Origin: Clostridiales bacterium
Lineage (GTDB): Bacteria > Bacillota > Clostridia > Lachnospirales > Anaerotignaceae
Length of the DNA stretch: 42,538 nt
NCBI GenBank assembly: GCA_019423725.1
Contig: JAHZAW010000027.1
Span: 24,746-67,283 of the forward strand
Direction: 5' to 3'
In this document: piece after piece, positions 15,050 to 22,841 of the stretch
How positions within the stretch are numbered: the stretch's first letter is position 1
Layout of the letters: every line of letters starts with the position of its first letter
Notes under the pieces: model-generated
The model's input: only the letters and a program-made list of their open reading frames with translations
What the model was told of the DNA's origin: nothing
The model's database searches: none
Position numbers and translations under genes: made by a program

Positions 15050-16132
15050 TCATCTCACCTTCCATTCAATAAGGATGTCTTCCCCATAGTGTGTTATTTC
15101 CGGCTCTCCCAGCATAAATGCATTTGATGGAAGTTCAACGCCTTCTCCTCCAACCGGTGTCTTGGCTGTCTCTCCTCCGAATATTTTAGGGGCTATATAA
15201 CATTTAACCCTGTTTACTATGCCAGCCTTAAGGGCACTGAAATTAAGTCCTGCCCCGCCTTCCAGAAGTATGCTGTCTATGTTCATGCTTCCTAGCTTTA
15301 TCATAAGCTCCCTGAGGTTTACTCTGCCGTTATCAGGGGAAGTTTTTATTATTTTTACGCTCTTTTTCTCGTATTCACTGTATCTGCTTTCGTCTCCGCT
15401 CACAGTGGCTATTATGGTCGGTATTTCTCCCGCTGTCTTTACTATGTTGGATTCCAGCGGCGTTCTAAGGGATGAGTCGCATATTATCCTTACGGGGTCG
15501 ACCCCTCCAGGTATGCGGCAGTTGAGCATTGGATCGTCAGCAAGCACAGTACCTATGCCGGCCATTATGCCCGAGTATCTGTGTCTGTCATAATGTACAC
15601 TGTTTCTGGCCTCTTCGCCGGTTATCCATTTTGACGCTCCCGTGACCGTGGCTATCTTTCCATCGGCTGTCATGGCGTATTTCATTACCACATAGGGAGT
15701 TTTTGTGGTTATGTAGTGGAAGAATACTTCATTCAGGCTGTCACATTCATCCTTCATAACTCCAGTTATGACCTCAATGCCGTGTTTCTCAAGTATTTCC
15801 TTGCCCTTTCCAGCTACCAGAGGATTAGGGTCACTGGAACCCATAAATACTCTTTTTATGCCCTTTTCGATGATTATGTCCGTACAGGGAGGAGTTTTTC
15901 CCTGATGGCAGCAGGGTTCAAGGGTAACATACAGGTCCGCTCCCGAAGCATCATCACACTTTAAAAGCGCGTTCCTTTCCGCGTGGAATTCTCCGCATTT
16001 ATGATGATAGTCCTTGGATATTATCTTCCCGTCTTTAACGACGACCGCTCCAACTACCGGGTTTGGAGATGTATATCCAATTCCCTTTTTCGCTTCATCT
16101 ATGGCTATTTTCATATATTCATTATCCGTCAA
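15050..16132 (-). CDS. ribD: Bifunctional riboflavin deaminase/reductase
   Basis: A 360-residue two-domain enzyme for the second and third pathway steps. The N-terminal zinc deaminase has CGEFHAERNAL (~46-56) and PCCHQGKTPPCTD (zinc Cys pair). The C-terminal NADPH reductase has MKYAMTADGKIATVTGASKW, the PVRIICDSSLRTPL segment and LLEGGAGLNFSALKAG. The start is TTG 16132 (LTDNEYMKIAIDEA), 8 bases after GGGAG. The open frame extends 19 codons further, but those codons encode the terminator hairpin, so they are not coding. First gene of the rib operon; expression should fall when FMN is plentiful. Confidence 0.96.
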   Translation of the reverse strand: MTDNEYMKIAIDEAKKGIGYTSPNPVVGAVVVKDGKIISKDYHHKCGEFHAERNALLKCDDASGADLYVTLEPCCHQGKTPPCTDIIIEKGIKRVFMGSSDPNPLVAGKGKEILEKHGIEVITGVMKDECDSLNEVFFHYITTKTPYVVMKYAMTADGKIATVTGASKWITGEEARNSVHYDRHRYSGIMAGIGTVLADDPMLNCRIPGGVDPVRIICDSSLRTPLESNIVKTAGEIPTIIATVSGDESRYSEYEKKSVKIIKTSPDNGRVNLRELMIKLGSMNIDSILLEGGAGLNFSALKAGIVNRVKCYIAPKIFGGETAKTPVGGEGVELPSNAFMLGEPEITHYGEDILIEWKVR

Positions 16133-16148
16133 GCTCTCATCTCCCAAC

Positions 16149-16176
16149 AAAAAAGCCCTGAAAATATTTTCAGGGC
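16149..16176 (-). terminator. Second riboswitch terminator, abutting the ribD Shine-Dalgarno
   Basis: A perfect 22-base palindrome (16155-16176, arms begin GCCCTGAAAA) followed on the minus strand by TTTTTT. The ribD Shine-Dalgarno TTGGGAG (16141-16147) comes immediately after the U-run. Confidence 0.85.
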
Positions 16177-16197
16177 ATGCAAAAAACAATCTAACTT

Positions 16198-16231
16198 ACA
16201 AAAAGCCCTGAAATGATAAACATTTCAGGGC
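16198..16231 (-). terminator. First riboswitch terminator
   Basis: 11-bp stem GCCCTGAAATG / CATTTCAGGGC with a 5-base loop (16205-16231), followed on the minus strand by TTTTTG. It is nearly a copy of the hairpin 29 bases downstream. Confidence 0.88.
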
Positions 16232-16269
16232 ATATATGCAAACAAAAGAACCATATAAAATATGGTATC

Positions 16270-16380
16270 TGTCTTCTTCCATCCAGACTATACTGTCGGT
16301 TTTGGAATCTCACCAAATCATGCGTTTTCACGCTCGCGGACTTTACCGCCGATCGGGAATTTCACCCTGCCCTGAAGACC
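16270..16380 (-). promoter_or_regulatory. FMN riboswitch (RFN element) controlling the rib operon
   Basis: Read on the minus strand, the aptamer begins GGTCTTCAGGGCAGGGTG, continues with GAAATTCCCGATCGGCGG, TAAAGTCCGCGAGCG and GATTTGGTGAGATTCC, then AGTCTGGATGGAAGAAGAC. These are the conserved blocks of the RFN element, closed by P1 (GTCTTC / GAAGAC). FMN binding favours downstream termination at the two hairpins before ribD. The segment TTCAGGGC (16369-16376) is also the 3' arm sequence of both terminators, so the terminators' 5' arms could pair with it in the ligand-free state; that is inference. Confidence 0.96.
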
Positions 16381-16398
16381 AATATTAACTTCACAAGT

Positions 16399-16427
16399 AT
16401 ATTATCACTGTGACACATTAATGTCAA
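16399..16427 (-). promoter_or_regulatory. Sigma-A promoter of the riboflavin operon
   Basis: Minus strand TTGACA (16422-16427), 17-base spacer, TAATAT (16399-16404). The start point would fall near 16392, about 12 bases before the FMN aptamer. Confidence 0.8.
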
Positions 16428-16470
16428 TACAAAAATCCTGAAGGTTTTTTATGCACTTTTTCAACAAACC

Positions 16471-16499
16471 TTGCATTAAGGGACAAAATACTGTAAAAT
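16471..16499 (+). promoter_or_regulatory. Predicted sigma-A promoter of the binding-protein/cysG pair
   Basis: TTGCAT (16471-16476), 17-base spacer, TAAAAT (16494-16499). The predicted start near 16506 lies downstream of the in-frame ATG at 16451, which supports the TTG start at 16535. Confidence 0.6.
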
Positions 16500-16534
16500 T
16501 TTTAGCACAGATAAAAAAAGGAGGTAGGATTTTT

Positions 16535-17497
16535 TTGAAAAAATCGATCTTAAAAAATTTTGTTTTATGCCTTAGCGCATGTATGCTTTTTACGGGATGC
16601 TCAACTTCTCAAAACGAGCAGACTGAAACACAGCAGGAGGCTGAAGTATCTACTACAGCCGTTACATTCACCGATGACATGGGAAGGGAAGTAACCGTTG
16701 ACAATCCCCAGAGGGTTGTAACTCTCATCGGCTCATTTACCGACGTATGGCTTTTAGCAGGAGGAAGTGTCGTAGGTGCCTGTGATGACTCATGGTCATC
16801 CCTTGACCTGGACCTGCCTGAAGATGTTGTAAACACTGGAAAAGTAACAGAACCCAATCTGGAAAACATTCTCAGTGCTGACCCTGATTTTATAATAGCC
16901 AGTGTCAAGACCACAGCAGATGTGGAACTTCTGGATACATTTGATGAACTTGGCATAACAAGTGCATACTTTGATGTATCAAACTTTGAGGACTATCTTA
17001 ATATGCTCAAGATCTGCACTGACATAACCGGAAGAAGCGACCTTTATGAGAAAAATGGAACATCAGTCCAGGGACAGATCGATGCTGCCATAGCAAGAGC
17101 TGATGGAAGCGCGCCTACTGTACTTTATATGAGGACATCTACAAAAAGCATCACAGCCAAAACAAGTGAAGGCAATGTATGTGGAGAAATACTGGCAAAC
17201 CTTGGATGTGTAAACGTGGCTGACAGTGATGAGTCTCTGCTTGAAAATCTCAGTCTTGAGGCCATAATGCGTGCTGACCCTGACTACATATTCGTAACTC
17301 CGCAGGGTTCTGACAAAGAAGCTGCAGTCGCAAACATCGAGGAAACATTTACATCAAATCCTGCCTGGCAGACACTTACTGCCGTAAAGGAAGGAAGGTA
17401 CTACGTGCTTGATCCTTATCTCTACAACCTTAAACCCAATGAACGCTGGGGCGAAGCATACGAGAAGATGGCTGACATACTCTACCCAGAAAGCTGA
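16535..17497 (+). CDS. Iron/cobalamin-type ABC transporter substrate-binding lipoprotein
   Basis: A 320-residue class III (BtuF/FhuD-type, Peripla_BP_2) binding protein. The N-terminus LKKSILKNFVLCLSACMLFTGC has a lipobox Cys at about residue 21. A Thr/Gln/Glu-rich linker precedes the two lobes. Lobe 1 contains TFTDDMGREVTVDNPQRVVT, typical of the family start, then EPNLENILSADPDFIIAS. A long helix links to lobe 2 with RADPDYIFVTPQGSDK and a C-terminal AVKEGRYYVLDPYLYNLKPN. Such proteins bind haem, ferric siderophores or corrinoids; the ligand is not readable here. The start is TTG with AGGAGG ahead. No permease or ATPase gene is adjacent. The neighbour cysG suggests a tetrapyrrole or iron link. 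Confidence 0.9.
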   Translation: MKKSILKNFVLCLSACMLFTGCSTSQNEQTETQQEAEVSTTAVTFTDDMGREVTVDNPQRVVTLIGSFTDVWLLAGGSVVGACDDSWSSLDLDLPEDVVNTGKVTEPNLENILSADPDFIIASVKTTADVELLDTFDELGITSAYFDVSNFEDYLNMLKICTDITGRSDLYEKNGTSVQGQIDAAIARADGSAPTVLYMRTSTKSITAKTSEGNVCGEILANLGCVNVADSDESLLENLSLEAIMRADPDYIFVTPQGSDKEAAVANIEETFTSNPAWQTLTAVKEGRYYVLDPYLYNLKPNERWGEAYEKMADILYPES

Positions 17498-17514
17498 GAA
17501 AGAGGATAGATAAA

Positions 17515-18876
17515 ATGGGATATTTTCCTTTTTTCATTGATATAGAAAATAAAAAATGCCTTATCGTTGGAGGCGGAAAGGTAGCCTTCAGGAAGATAAA
17601 GAAGCTGATGCCCTATGGGCCTGTGATCAATGTGGTGGCAGAGGATATATGTCCTGAGATACTGTCCATTGAATACAGTGCGCTTAATATAGAAAAAAGA
17701 AAGTTTGCCTTTTCTGACATTGACGGAGCTTTTTTTGTCATAACAGCCACTAACGATGAGAAGCTGAATTCTGAAATATCTGATTACTGCCAAAAAAGAG
17801 GCATACTTATAAATGCCGTGGATTCCAGGGATAACTGTGGATTTATATTCCCTTCTCTCTACAAAAAAGGTGATCTTTCCATAGGCATATCAACGGGAGG
17901 GGCAAGTCCCAATCTTGCAGCCCACTGCAGGAACATACTTGAAAAAAATCTTCCATCGGATATGGAAAGCATCGTTGGCTTTTTAAGCAGCATCCGGCCG
18001 CTGGCAAAGGAACGCATACCAGACAGCAGAAAAAGGAGCGAGTTTTTCAAGGAATGTATGGAGCTGTGCCTTTCGTTGAATAGTGTACCATCAGAAGAAA
18101 CAGTGGAGGAGCTGCTTAAGGAATATTCTGGCAGCGGATATGAAAAGAAGGGCTTTGTACATATAGTTGGAGCTGGATGTTCTGACAGCGACCTCATAAC
18201 CGTAAGGGGGCTTAATCTTGTACAGAACGCCGATGTCATAATATATGATGACCTTATTTCCGATGACATCCTTGACACTGCTAAGGAGTCCTGCGAAAAA
18301 ATATACGCTGGAAAACGAAGCGGAAGGCATTATATGAAGCAGGACGAAATTAATGCCATTATAGTGAAAAAGGCCGAGGAAGGAAACACTGTAGTACGTC
18401 TTAAGGGCGGCGATCCCTTTGTATTTGGCAGGGGCGGAGAAGAAATAACTGCCCTGATGGAAAGAGGGATACCATTTGATGAAGTCCCCGGCATCACATC
18501 TGCCATAGCCATACCAGCTGAAGCAGGCATACCCGTTACCCACAGGAAGCTTAGCCGGAGCATACATATAATTACAGGACACACATCCGATACAGCAGAC
18601 GGAGTATCTGAGAACATAGAAAAACTGGCTGCCCTTGAGGGCACCCTTATATTTCTTATGGGTCTTGCCAATATGGCAAAAATATGTTCAAGGCTTATAG
18701 AATGTGGCAAGGACGAAAACACTCCCGCCGCAGTCATTTCTGGAGGAAACTCTGAAAATAAGGTGACTGTCAGGGCTCCTTTAGGCAGGATAGCTGAGGA
18801 ATGCCGTTTAAGAGAAGTAAAATCACCCGTTACCATAGTCATTGGAGCTGTGGCCGAGCTTGATATGAAATGTTAA
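17515..18876 (+). CDS. cysG: Siroheme synthase CysG-type fusion (precorrin-2 dehydrogenase/ferrochelatase + SUMT)
   Basis: A 453-residue fusion. The N-terminal domain (about 1-205) is the Met8p/CysG-N type NAD-dependent precorrin-2 dehydrogenase and chelatase: GYFPFFIDIENKKCLIVGGG, AVDSRDNCGFIFPSLYKKGD, ISTGGASPNLA. The C-terminal domain (about 215-453) is uroporphyrinogen-III C-methyltransferase: VHIVGAGCSDSDLITVRG, the signature RLKGGDPFVFGRGGEEI and VPGITSAIAIPAEAGIPVTH. It converts uroporphyrinogen III to siroheme, and precorrin-2 could feed cobalamin. The domain order is the same as E. coli CysG. It lies 17 bases after the binding-protein gene and ends at a strong terminator. Confidence 0.96.
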   Translation: MGYFPFFIDIENKKCLIVGGGKVAFRKIKKLMPYGPVINVVAEDICPEILSIEYSALNIEKRKFAFSDIDGAFFVITATNDEKLNSEISDYCQKRGILINAVDSRDNCGFIFPSLYKKGDLSIGISTGGASPNLAAHCRNILEKNLPSDMESIVGFLSSIRPLAKERIPDSRKRSEFFKECMELCLSLNSVPSEETVEELLKEYSGSGYEKKGFVHIVGAGCSDSDLITVRGLNLVQNADVIIYDDLISDDILDTAKESCEKIYAGKRSGRHYMKQDEINAIIVKKAEEGNTVVRLKGGDPFVFGRGGEEITALMERGIPFDEVPGITSAIAIPAEAGIPVTHRKLSRSIHIITGHTSDTADGVSENIEKLAALEGTLIFLMGLANMAKICSRLIECGKDENTPAAVISGGNSENKVTVRAPLGRIAEECRLREVKSPVTIVIGAVAELDMKC

Positions 18877-18880
18877 AAAG

Positions 18881-18911
18881 AAAAAGAGCCTGAAAATTCA
18901 GGCTCTTTTTT
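18881..18911 (+). terminator. Bidirectional terminator between cysG and the dnaX operon
   Basis: 13-bp stem AAAAAGAGCCTGA / TCAGGCTCTTTTT with a 5-base centre. A-runs and T-runs on both sides let it stop cysG (plus) and the long minus-strand operon ending at 18927. Confidence 0.92.
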
Positions 18912-18926
18912 AATATTCGATCGTTT

Positions 18927-19397
18927 TCAGATATGCTCTTTACATGAAAGCTCCTCAACCTCAAGTCTGAAAACACATACTCTTTTTATCATCTCATCTG
19001 CGTATTCCAAGTCTTTTCTATCGGTATAATGGCTCATGACCACGCCAAGTCCATTTATTTTTTCCTCAGGATCTTCAATAAATTCCACCCTGCCGCTTCC
19101 AAACACACTTTTATAAAGGGCAGTATACTGGCAGGCTTTATCACCGCTTACTATCCTGCAGGCTGTGTCCATTTCAAAGGATGCCCTGCCAGTTTTCTTC
19201 AAAAGGTCTATCTTTCTGCCCTCGCCTGCTCCATGGAAATATAAGAACCTTTTTCCGTCCCTTTCCTCATACCCAAAACTTAAGGGTACTATGTAGGGAA
19301 CTTCTCCAGCATTAATTCCAAGGCGGACTGTATCACAGGACATTATTATTTCTTTTACTTTATTTCCATCCGTTACTTCTCTGTCTTTTCTCCTCAT
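18927..19397 (-). CDS. Pyridoxamine 5'-phosphate oxidase-fold flavoprotein (NimA-like)
   Basis: A 156-residue split-barrel flavin-binding protein of the PNPOx-like/NimA group. It opens MRRKDREVTDGNKVKEIIMS and continues with LGINAGEVPYIVPLSFGYEE, RFLYFHGAGEGRKIDLL (the flavin phosphate-binding strand-turn) and a helical C-terminus (LGVVMSHYTDRKDLEYADEM). Members reduce nitro compounds or other small substrates or act on unknown targets; the substrate is not evident. Starts at ATG with GGGAA ahead, 12 bases after the aldo/keto reductase. It is the last gene of the operon from 26291. Confidence 0.88.
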   Translation of the reverse strand: MRRKDREVTDGNKVKEIIMSCDTVRLGINAGEVPYIVPLSFGYEERDGKRFLYFHGAGEGRKIDLLKKTGRASFEMDTACRIVSGDKACQYTALYKSVFGSGRVEFIEDPEEKINGLGVVMSHYTDRKDLEYADEMIKRVCVFRLEVEELSCKEHI

Positions 19398-19409
19398 TTT
19401 TCCCGTTCC

Positions 19410-20438
19410 TTATTTGACTGATATTTCTCCGGCAAGTATACGTTTGTAATCCTCATAGTTTTTCTCAAGGAGTGTTGGAGTATCAAGGCCATAAGGACAT
19501 TTTTCCTTGCATTTTCCGCAATGGAGACAGTCCTCTATCTTCTTCATTTTAGCCTGCATCTCATCTGTGAGCTGTGCCTCTGAAGGCGCACGTCTTATCA
19601 TAAGAGACATTCTTGCGCAGTTATTTATTTCTATACCCACAGGGCAGGGCATACAGTAGCCGCAGCCCCTGCAGAATTCCCCGCTGAGTTCCTCCCTGTC
19701 ATGGTCTATGAGCGCTTTGAACTCATCATTCATTGCAGGAGGGTTATCTATATATGATATGAACTCATCAAGTTCCTTTTCCCTCTGTATCCCCCATATG
19801 GGCAGGACACTGTCAAAATCAGCTAAGAATGCATAGGCTGCCGCTGAATTATTTATAAGTCCGCCAGCCAAAGCCTTCATGGCTATGAATCCCATATCAG
19901 CTTCTTTGCACATTTTTACCAGTTCAAATTCCTTTTCACCTGAAAGATATGAGAATGGAAACTGTAAAGTTTCATACAGTCCTGACTCTATGGCCTCTTT
20001 AGCAACTGAAAGCCTATGGTTGGTTATTCCGATATGACGTATCTTTCCCTGTTTTTTAGCCTCTTCAGCAGCTTCATAAAGTCCGCTTCCATCTCCAGGT
20101 TTAGGACAGAAGGCGGGGTTATGGAACTGGTAAAGATCAAGGTAATCACATCTGAGGTTTTTTAATGTTTTATCCAGATCCTTTTTCAGGTCTTCGCCGT
20201 TCTGCGCCTGGGTCTTTGATGCTATGTATATTTTATCCCTTATCCCATCAAATGCCTCTCCCAGCTTTTCCTCACTGTCAGTGTATGCCCTGGCAGTATC
20301 AAAGAAAGTAAATCCTGCATTATAGGCTTTTCTTACGATATAAACCGCATCAGCCTTGGATATCCTCTGGATGGGCAGAGCTCCAAATCCGTTCTTATTA
20401 GTAACTATCTCCGTTTTTCCAAGTCTTACTGTTTTCAT
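19410..20438 (-). CDS. Aldo/keto reductase with C-terminal 2x[4Fe-4S] domain
   Basis: A 342-residue protein. The N-terminal TIM barrel is of the AKR type: GFGALPIQRIS, FDTARAYTDSEEKLGEA (Asp and Tyr of the tetrad), SKTQAQ (Lys), LYQFHN (His). The C-terminal part has Cys clusters CRGCGYCMPCP (~255-265) and CLHCGKCKEKCP (~310-321), the ferredoxin-like layout found in many anaerobe AKRs. It may reduce an unknown carbonyl or act in electron transfer; the substrate cannot be inferred. Its ATG overlaps the nth stop by 4 bases. Confidence 0.93.
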   Translation of the reverse strand: MKTVRLGKTEIVTNKNGFGALPIQRISKADAVYIVRKAYNAGFTFFDTARAYTDSEEKLGEAFDGIRDKIYIASKTQAQNGEDLKKDLDKTLKNLRCDYLDLYQFHNPAFCPKPGDGSGLYEAAEEAKKQGKIRHIGITNHRLSVAKEAIESGLYETLQFPFSYLSGEKEFELVKMCKEADMGFIAMKALAGGLINNSAAAYAFLADFDSVLPIWGIQREKELDEFISYIDNPPAMNDEFKALIDHDREELSGEFCRGCGYCMPCPVGIEINNCARMSLMIRRAPSEAQLTDEMQAKMKKIEDCLHCGKCKEKCPYGLDTPTLLEKNYEDYKRILAGEISVK

Positions 20439-21088
20439 TTGTTTTCCTCCCCGCCTTTATTTTTCTGTCTGTAATCACATAGATCAGCAAGGAAACATAC
20501 CTCACACTGGGGCCTCCTTGCTATGCATACCTTTCTTCCATGGGCGATTATCTGTGTATTATAGGCTATCCAGTTTTTCTCCGGCAAAAGTTTCATAAGC
20601 TCAAACTCTATTTTTACCGGGTCCTGGCTGTCCGTAAAGCCTAAAAGATTTGATACCCTTCTAACATGGGTGTCCACAACAATACTTGGTATGCCGTAAA
20701 TATTTCCCCTTATGACATTAGCTGTCTTTCTTCCGACACCAGGAAGTTTTGTAAGCTTATCTATGTCATCGGGCACCTCTCCGCCGTATTCGCTCAAAAG
20801 CATCTGGCAGCAGGCGATTATATTGGCCGCCTTATTCCTGAAAAATCCCGTTGAATGTATGTCCTTTTCAAGCTCAGACTGGCTGGCTTCGGCAAAATCC
20901 TTTATGCTCTTATATTTATTAAACAGGTCCTTTGTGACCATATTCACCCTCTCATCAGTACACTGGGCGCTTAATATGGTCGCTATGAGAAGCTGCCAGG
21001 CATTTTCGTGATTCAGATAGCACTTGGTTGGGCCATAGTGTTCCTCAAGCCTGTCAAGCACCTTCAATACCCTTTCTTTAAGCTCCAT
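20435..21088 (-). CDS. nth: Endonuclease III
   Basis: A 217-residue bifunctional DNA glycosylase/AP lyase for oxidised pyrimidines. The helix-hairpin-helix LPGVGRKTANVI (~114-125) carries the catalytic Lys, and VVDTHVRRVSNLLG (~135-148) supplies the catalytic Asp. The C-terminal [4Fe-4S] Cys set is C-x6-C-x2-C-x5-C in CIARRPQCEVCFLADLC. Length is usual. The start is ATG 21088 (MELKERVLKVLD), 8 bases after GGAAGGAG. It follows the radical SAM gene by 5 bases and overlaps the AKR gene by 4. Confidence 0.97.
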   Translation of the reverse strand: MELKERVLKVLDRLEEHYGPTKCYLNHENAWQLLIATILSAQCTDERVNMVTKDLFNKYKSIKDFAEASQSELEKDIHSTGFFRNKAANIIACCQMLLSEYGGEVPDDIDKLTKLPGVGRKTANVIRGNIYGIPSIVVDTHVRRVSNLLGFTDSQDPVKIEFELMKLLPEKNWIAYNTQIIAHGRKVCIARRPQCEVCFLADLCDYRQKNKGGEENK

Positions 21089-21093
21089 ATATC

Positions 21094-22824
21094 TCACTCC
21101 TTCCATACAACAGCTGTATCCGCCTTATTGAGCAGAGCGTCCCTTCCATAGTAGTTAAAGAGCACCGCTGTCTTTCTTTTTTCTTCCGTTTCAGGGTCCA
21201 TATCAAAAAATTCTATCCTGCACATCCTCAGAAGCTGTTTAGGTGTATGCTCCGAAAGTTCAGGCAGATATTTTCTGACGTTTTCCTCATCTTCGTAAAA
21301 TTCCCTCTCATATGTCCTTTCTTCCTCTGACATCTCCCTTACCAGGGATGAGGGTATGTTTTTCATATTGTCACCCAGATATATATCATATCTGAGCAGT
21401 TCCTTTATCTGTCCTATATATTCTTTAAATTCCGGACATTCCATAAAAAAGTCAAAGAGTCTGCCGTAAAGATCCATTTTACTGTGGGATATTTCATCAA
21501 AGCCGTTTTCAGCCCACCATTTTGAAAGCTTTTCAAAAAATACGAATGGTCTGCCGCATTTTTCAACGGCAAATCTGACCGCTGTCTTTGCTTTGCCGGA
21601 GTTATAAAATGTCTCCACCATTTCTTCTATCCCCTTGAGTTTAAGTATATCTCCAAAGGACAGCTCATTGGTATAAAGCACCTCATAGGGCGCTTCATCG
21701 GTGCATACGATGCCGTATTTTTCGGCATCACGCCTGAGGCCTGATCCCTTCAAAAGCTTCAAAAATCCCAGCTGCAGCTGTTCCGGCTCCAGGGAATACA
21801 CATCGTCAAAGGATCTGCCAAAGGACTCATAGTCCTCATAGGGAAGGCCAGCTATAAGGTCCAGGTGCTGATGTATGTTTCCGCCTTCAGCTATCTTCTT
21901 CACCACATCGGTTATGCCTCCAAAGGCTGTATTTCGCTTGACTGCCTCTATGGTCCTCCTATTTGTGGACTGCACACCTATCTCAAACTGGAACAGCCCC
22001 TTTCTCGCCTTTTTAAGCAGTTCTATGGCCTCGTCCCTTAAAATATCTGCAGTTATCTCCATATGGAAATTCGTCACACCGTTATCATGTTCCATTATGT
22101 ATTTCCATATCATCATGGCATGGTCATGGCTGCAGTTGAATGTCCTGTCCACAAATTTTACCTGTTTTACCCTGTTATCTATGAAAAATTTCAGGTCGCT
22201 TTTTACCCTCTCCTCCGAAAGGAACCTGACGCCCTTTTCCACCGATGACAGACAATATTGGCAGTTATAGGGACATCCCCTCTGGGTCTCATAATATATT
22301 ATTTTATTTTTGAATTCATCGGCATCTTTATATATGAATGGGATGTCATCGAGCCTAAGCGGTTCACCATTGGGGTTTTCATATATCTTTCCGTCTTTCC
22401 TGTATGTGATGCCTGAAACGTCAGATATATCCCCATGGCTTGTCCATTTATCCAGAAGGTTTTTATATGTCCTCTCGCCCTCTCCCCTCATTACCAGGTC
22501 GGCGAAATCATTTTCCCTTAAAAACTCGGCAGCGTCATAGCTTACCTCAGGGCCTCCAAATACTATCTTTGTATGGGGAAGTATTTTTTTGAGTCTTCTG
22601 GCGGCGGTCTTTATCATCTCTATATTCCATATATAGCAGGAAAACCCGATATAATCGGGTTTTTCCTTATAAATATCACTGACGATAAATTCGATTCTGT
22701 TATTTATTGTATACTCCTTCAATACCGTATATCTGCCTTCATCATCGGCATAGGCCTTAAGGCTTCTCAGTGCCGGTGACGTATGTATATACTTGGCATT
22801 AAGGGCAGCAAGCAGAACTTTCAT
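21094..22824 (-). CDS. B12-binding-domain radical SAM protein (DUF4080 type)
   Basis: A 576-residue protein. The N-terminal cobalamin-binding-like Rossmann domain (about 1-135) begins MKVLLAALNAKYIHTSPALR and contains KIVFGGPEVSYDAAEF. The radical SAM barrel (about 165-370) has the cluster motif RGCPYNCQYCLSS (CxxxCxxC, ~188-200), then FNCSHDHAMMIWKYIM and DLIAGLPYEDYESFG. The C-terminal ~200 residues match the DUF4080 extension (helical, ending with NYYGRDALLNKADTAVVW). Class B radical SAM enzymes often methylate unreactive carbons; the substrate here is unknown. ATG 22824 is preferred because GAGAGGA lies 8 bases upstream; it starts 17 bases after thyA. Confidence 0.93.
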   Translation of the reverse strand: MKVLLAALNAKYIHTSPALRSLKAYADDEGRYTVLKEYTINNRIEFIVSDIYKEKPDYIGFSCYIWNIEMIKTAARRLKKILPHTKIVFGGPEVSYDAAEFLRENDFADLVMRGEGERTYKNLLDKWTSHGDISDVSGITYRKDGKIYENPNGEPLRLDDIPFIYKDADEFKNKIIYYETQRGCPYNCQYCLSSVEKGVRFLSEERVKSDLKFFIDNRVKQVKFVDRTFNCSHDHAMMIWKYIMEHDNGVTNFHMEITADILRDEAIELLKKARKGLFQFEIGVQSTNRRTIEAVKRNTAFGGITDVVKKIAEGGNIHQHLDLIAGLPYEDYESFGRSFDDVYSLEPEQLQLGFLKLLKGSGLRRDAEKYGIVCTDEAPYEVLYTNELSFGDILKLKGIEEMVETFYNSGKAKTAVRFAVEKCGRPFVFFEKLSKWWAENGFDEISHSKMDLYGRLFDFFMECPEFKEYIGQIKELLRYDIYLGDNMKNIPSSLVREMSEEERTYEREFYEDEENVRKYLPELSEHTPKQLLRMCRIEFFDMDPETEEKRKTAVLFNYYGRDALLNKADTAVVWKE

Positions 22825-22841
22825 ATCGAAGATCCTCTCAA

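Noticed and set aside
16133..16189. N-terminal extension of ribD by 19 codons
   Set aside because: These codons are the second riboswitch terminator; the ribosome-binding site lies after them.
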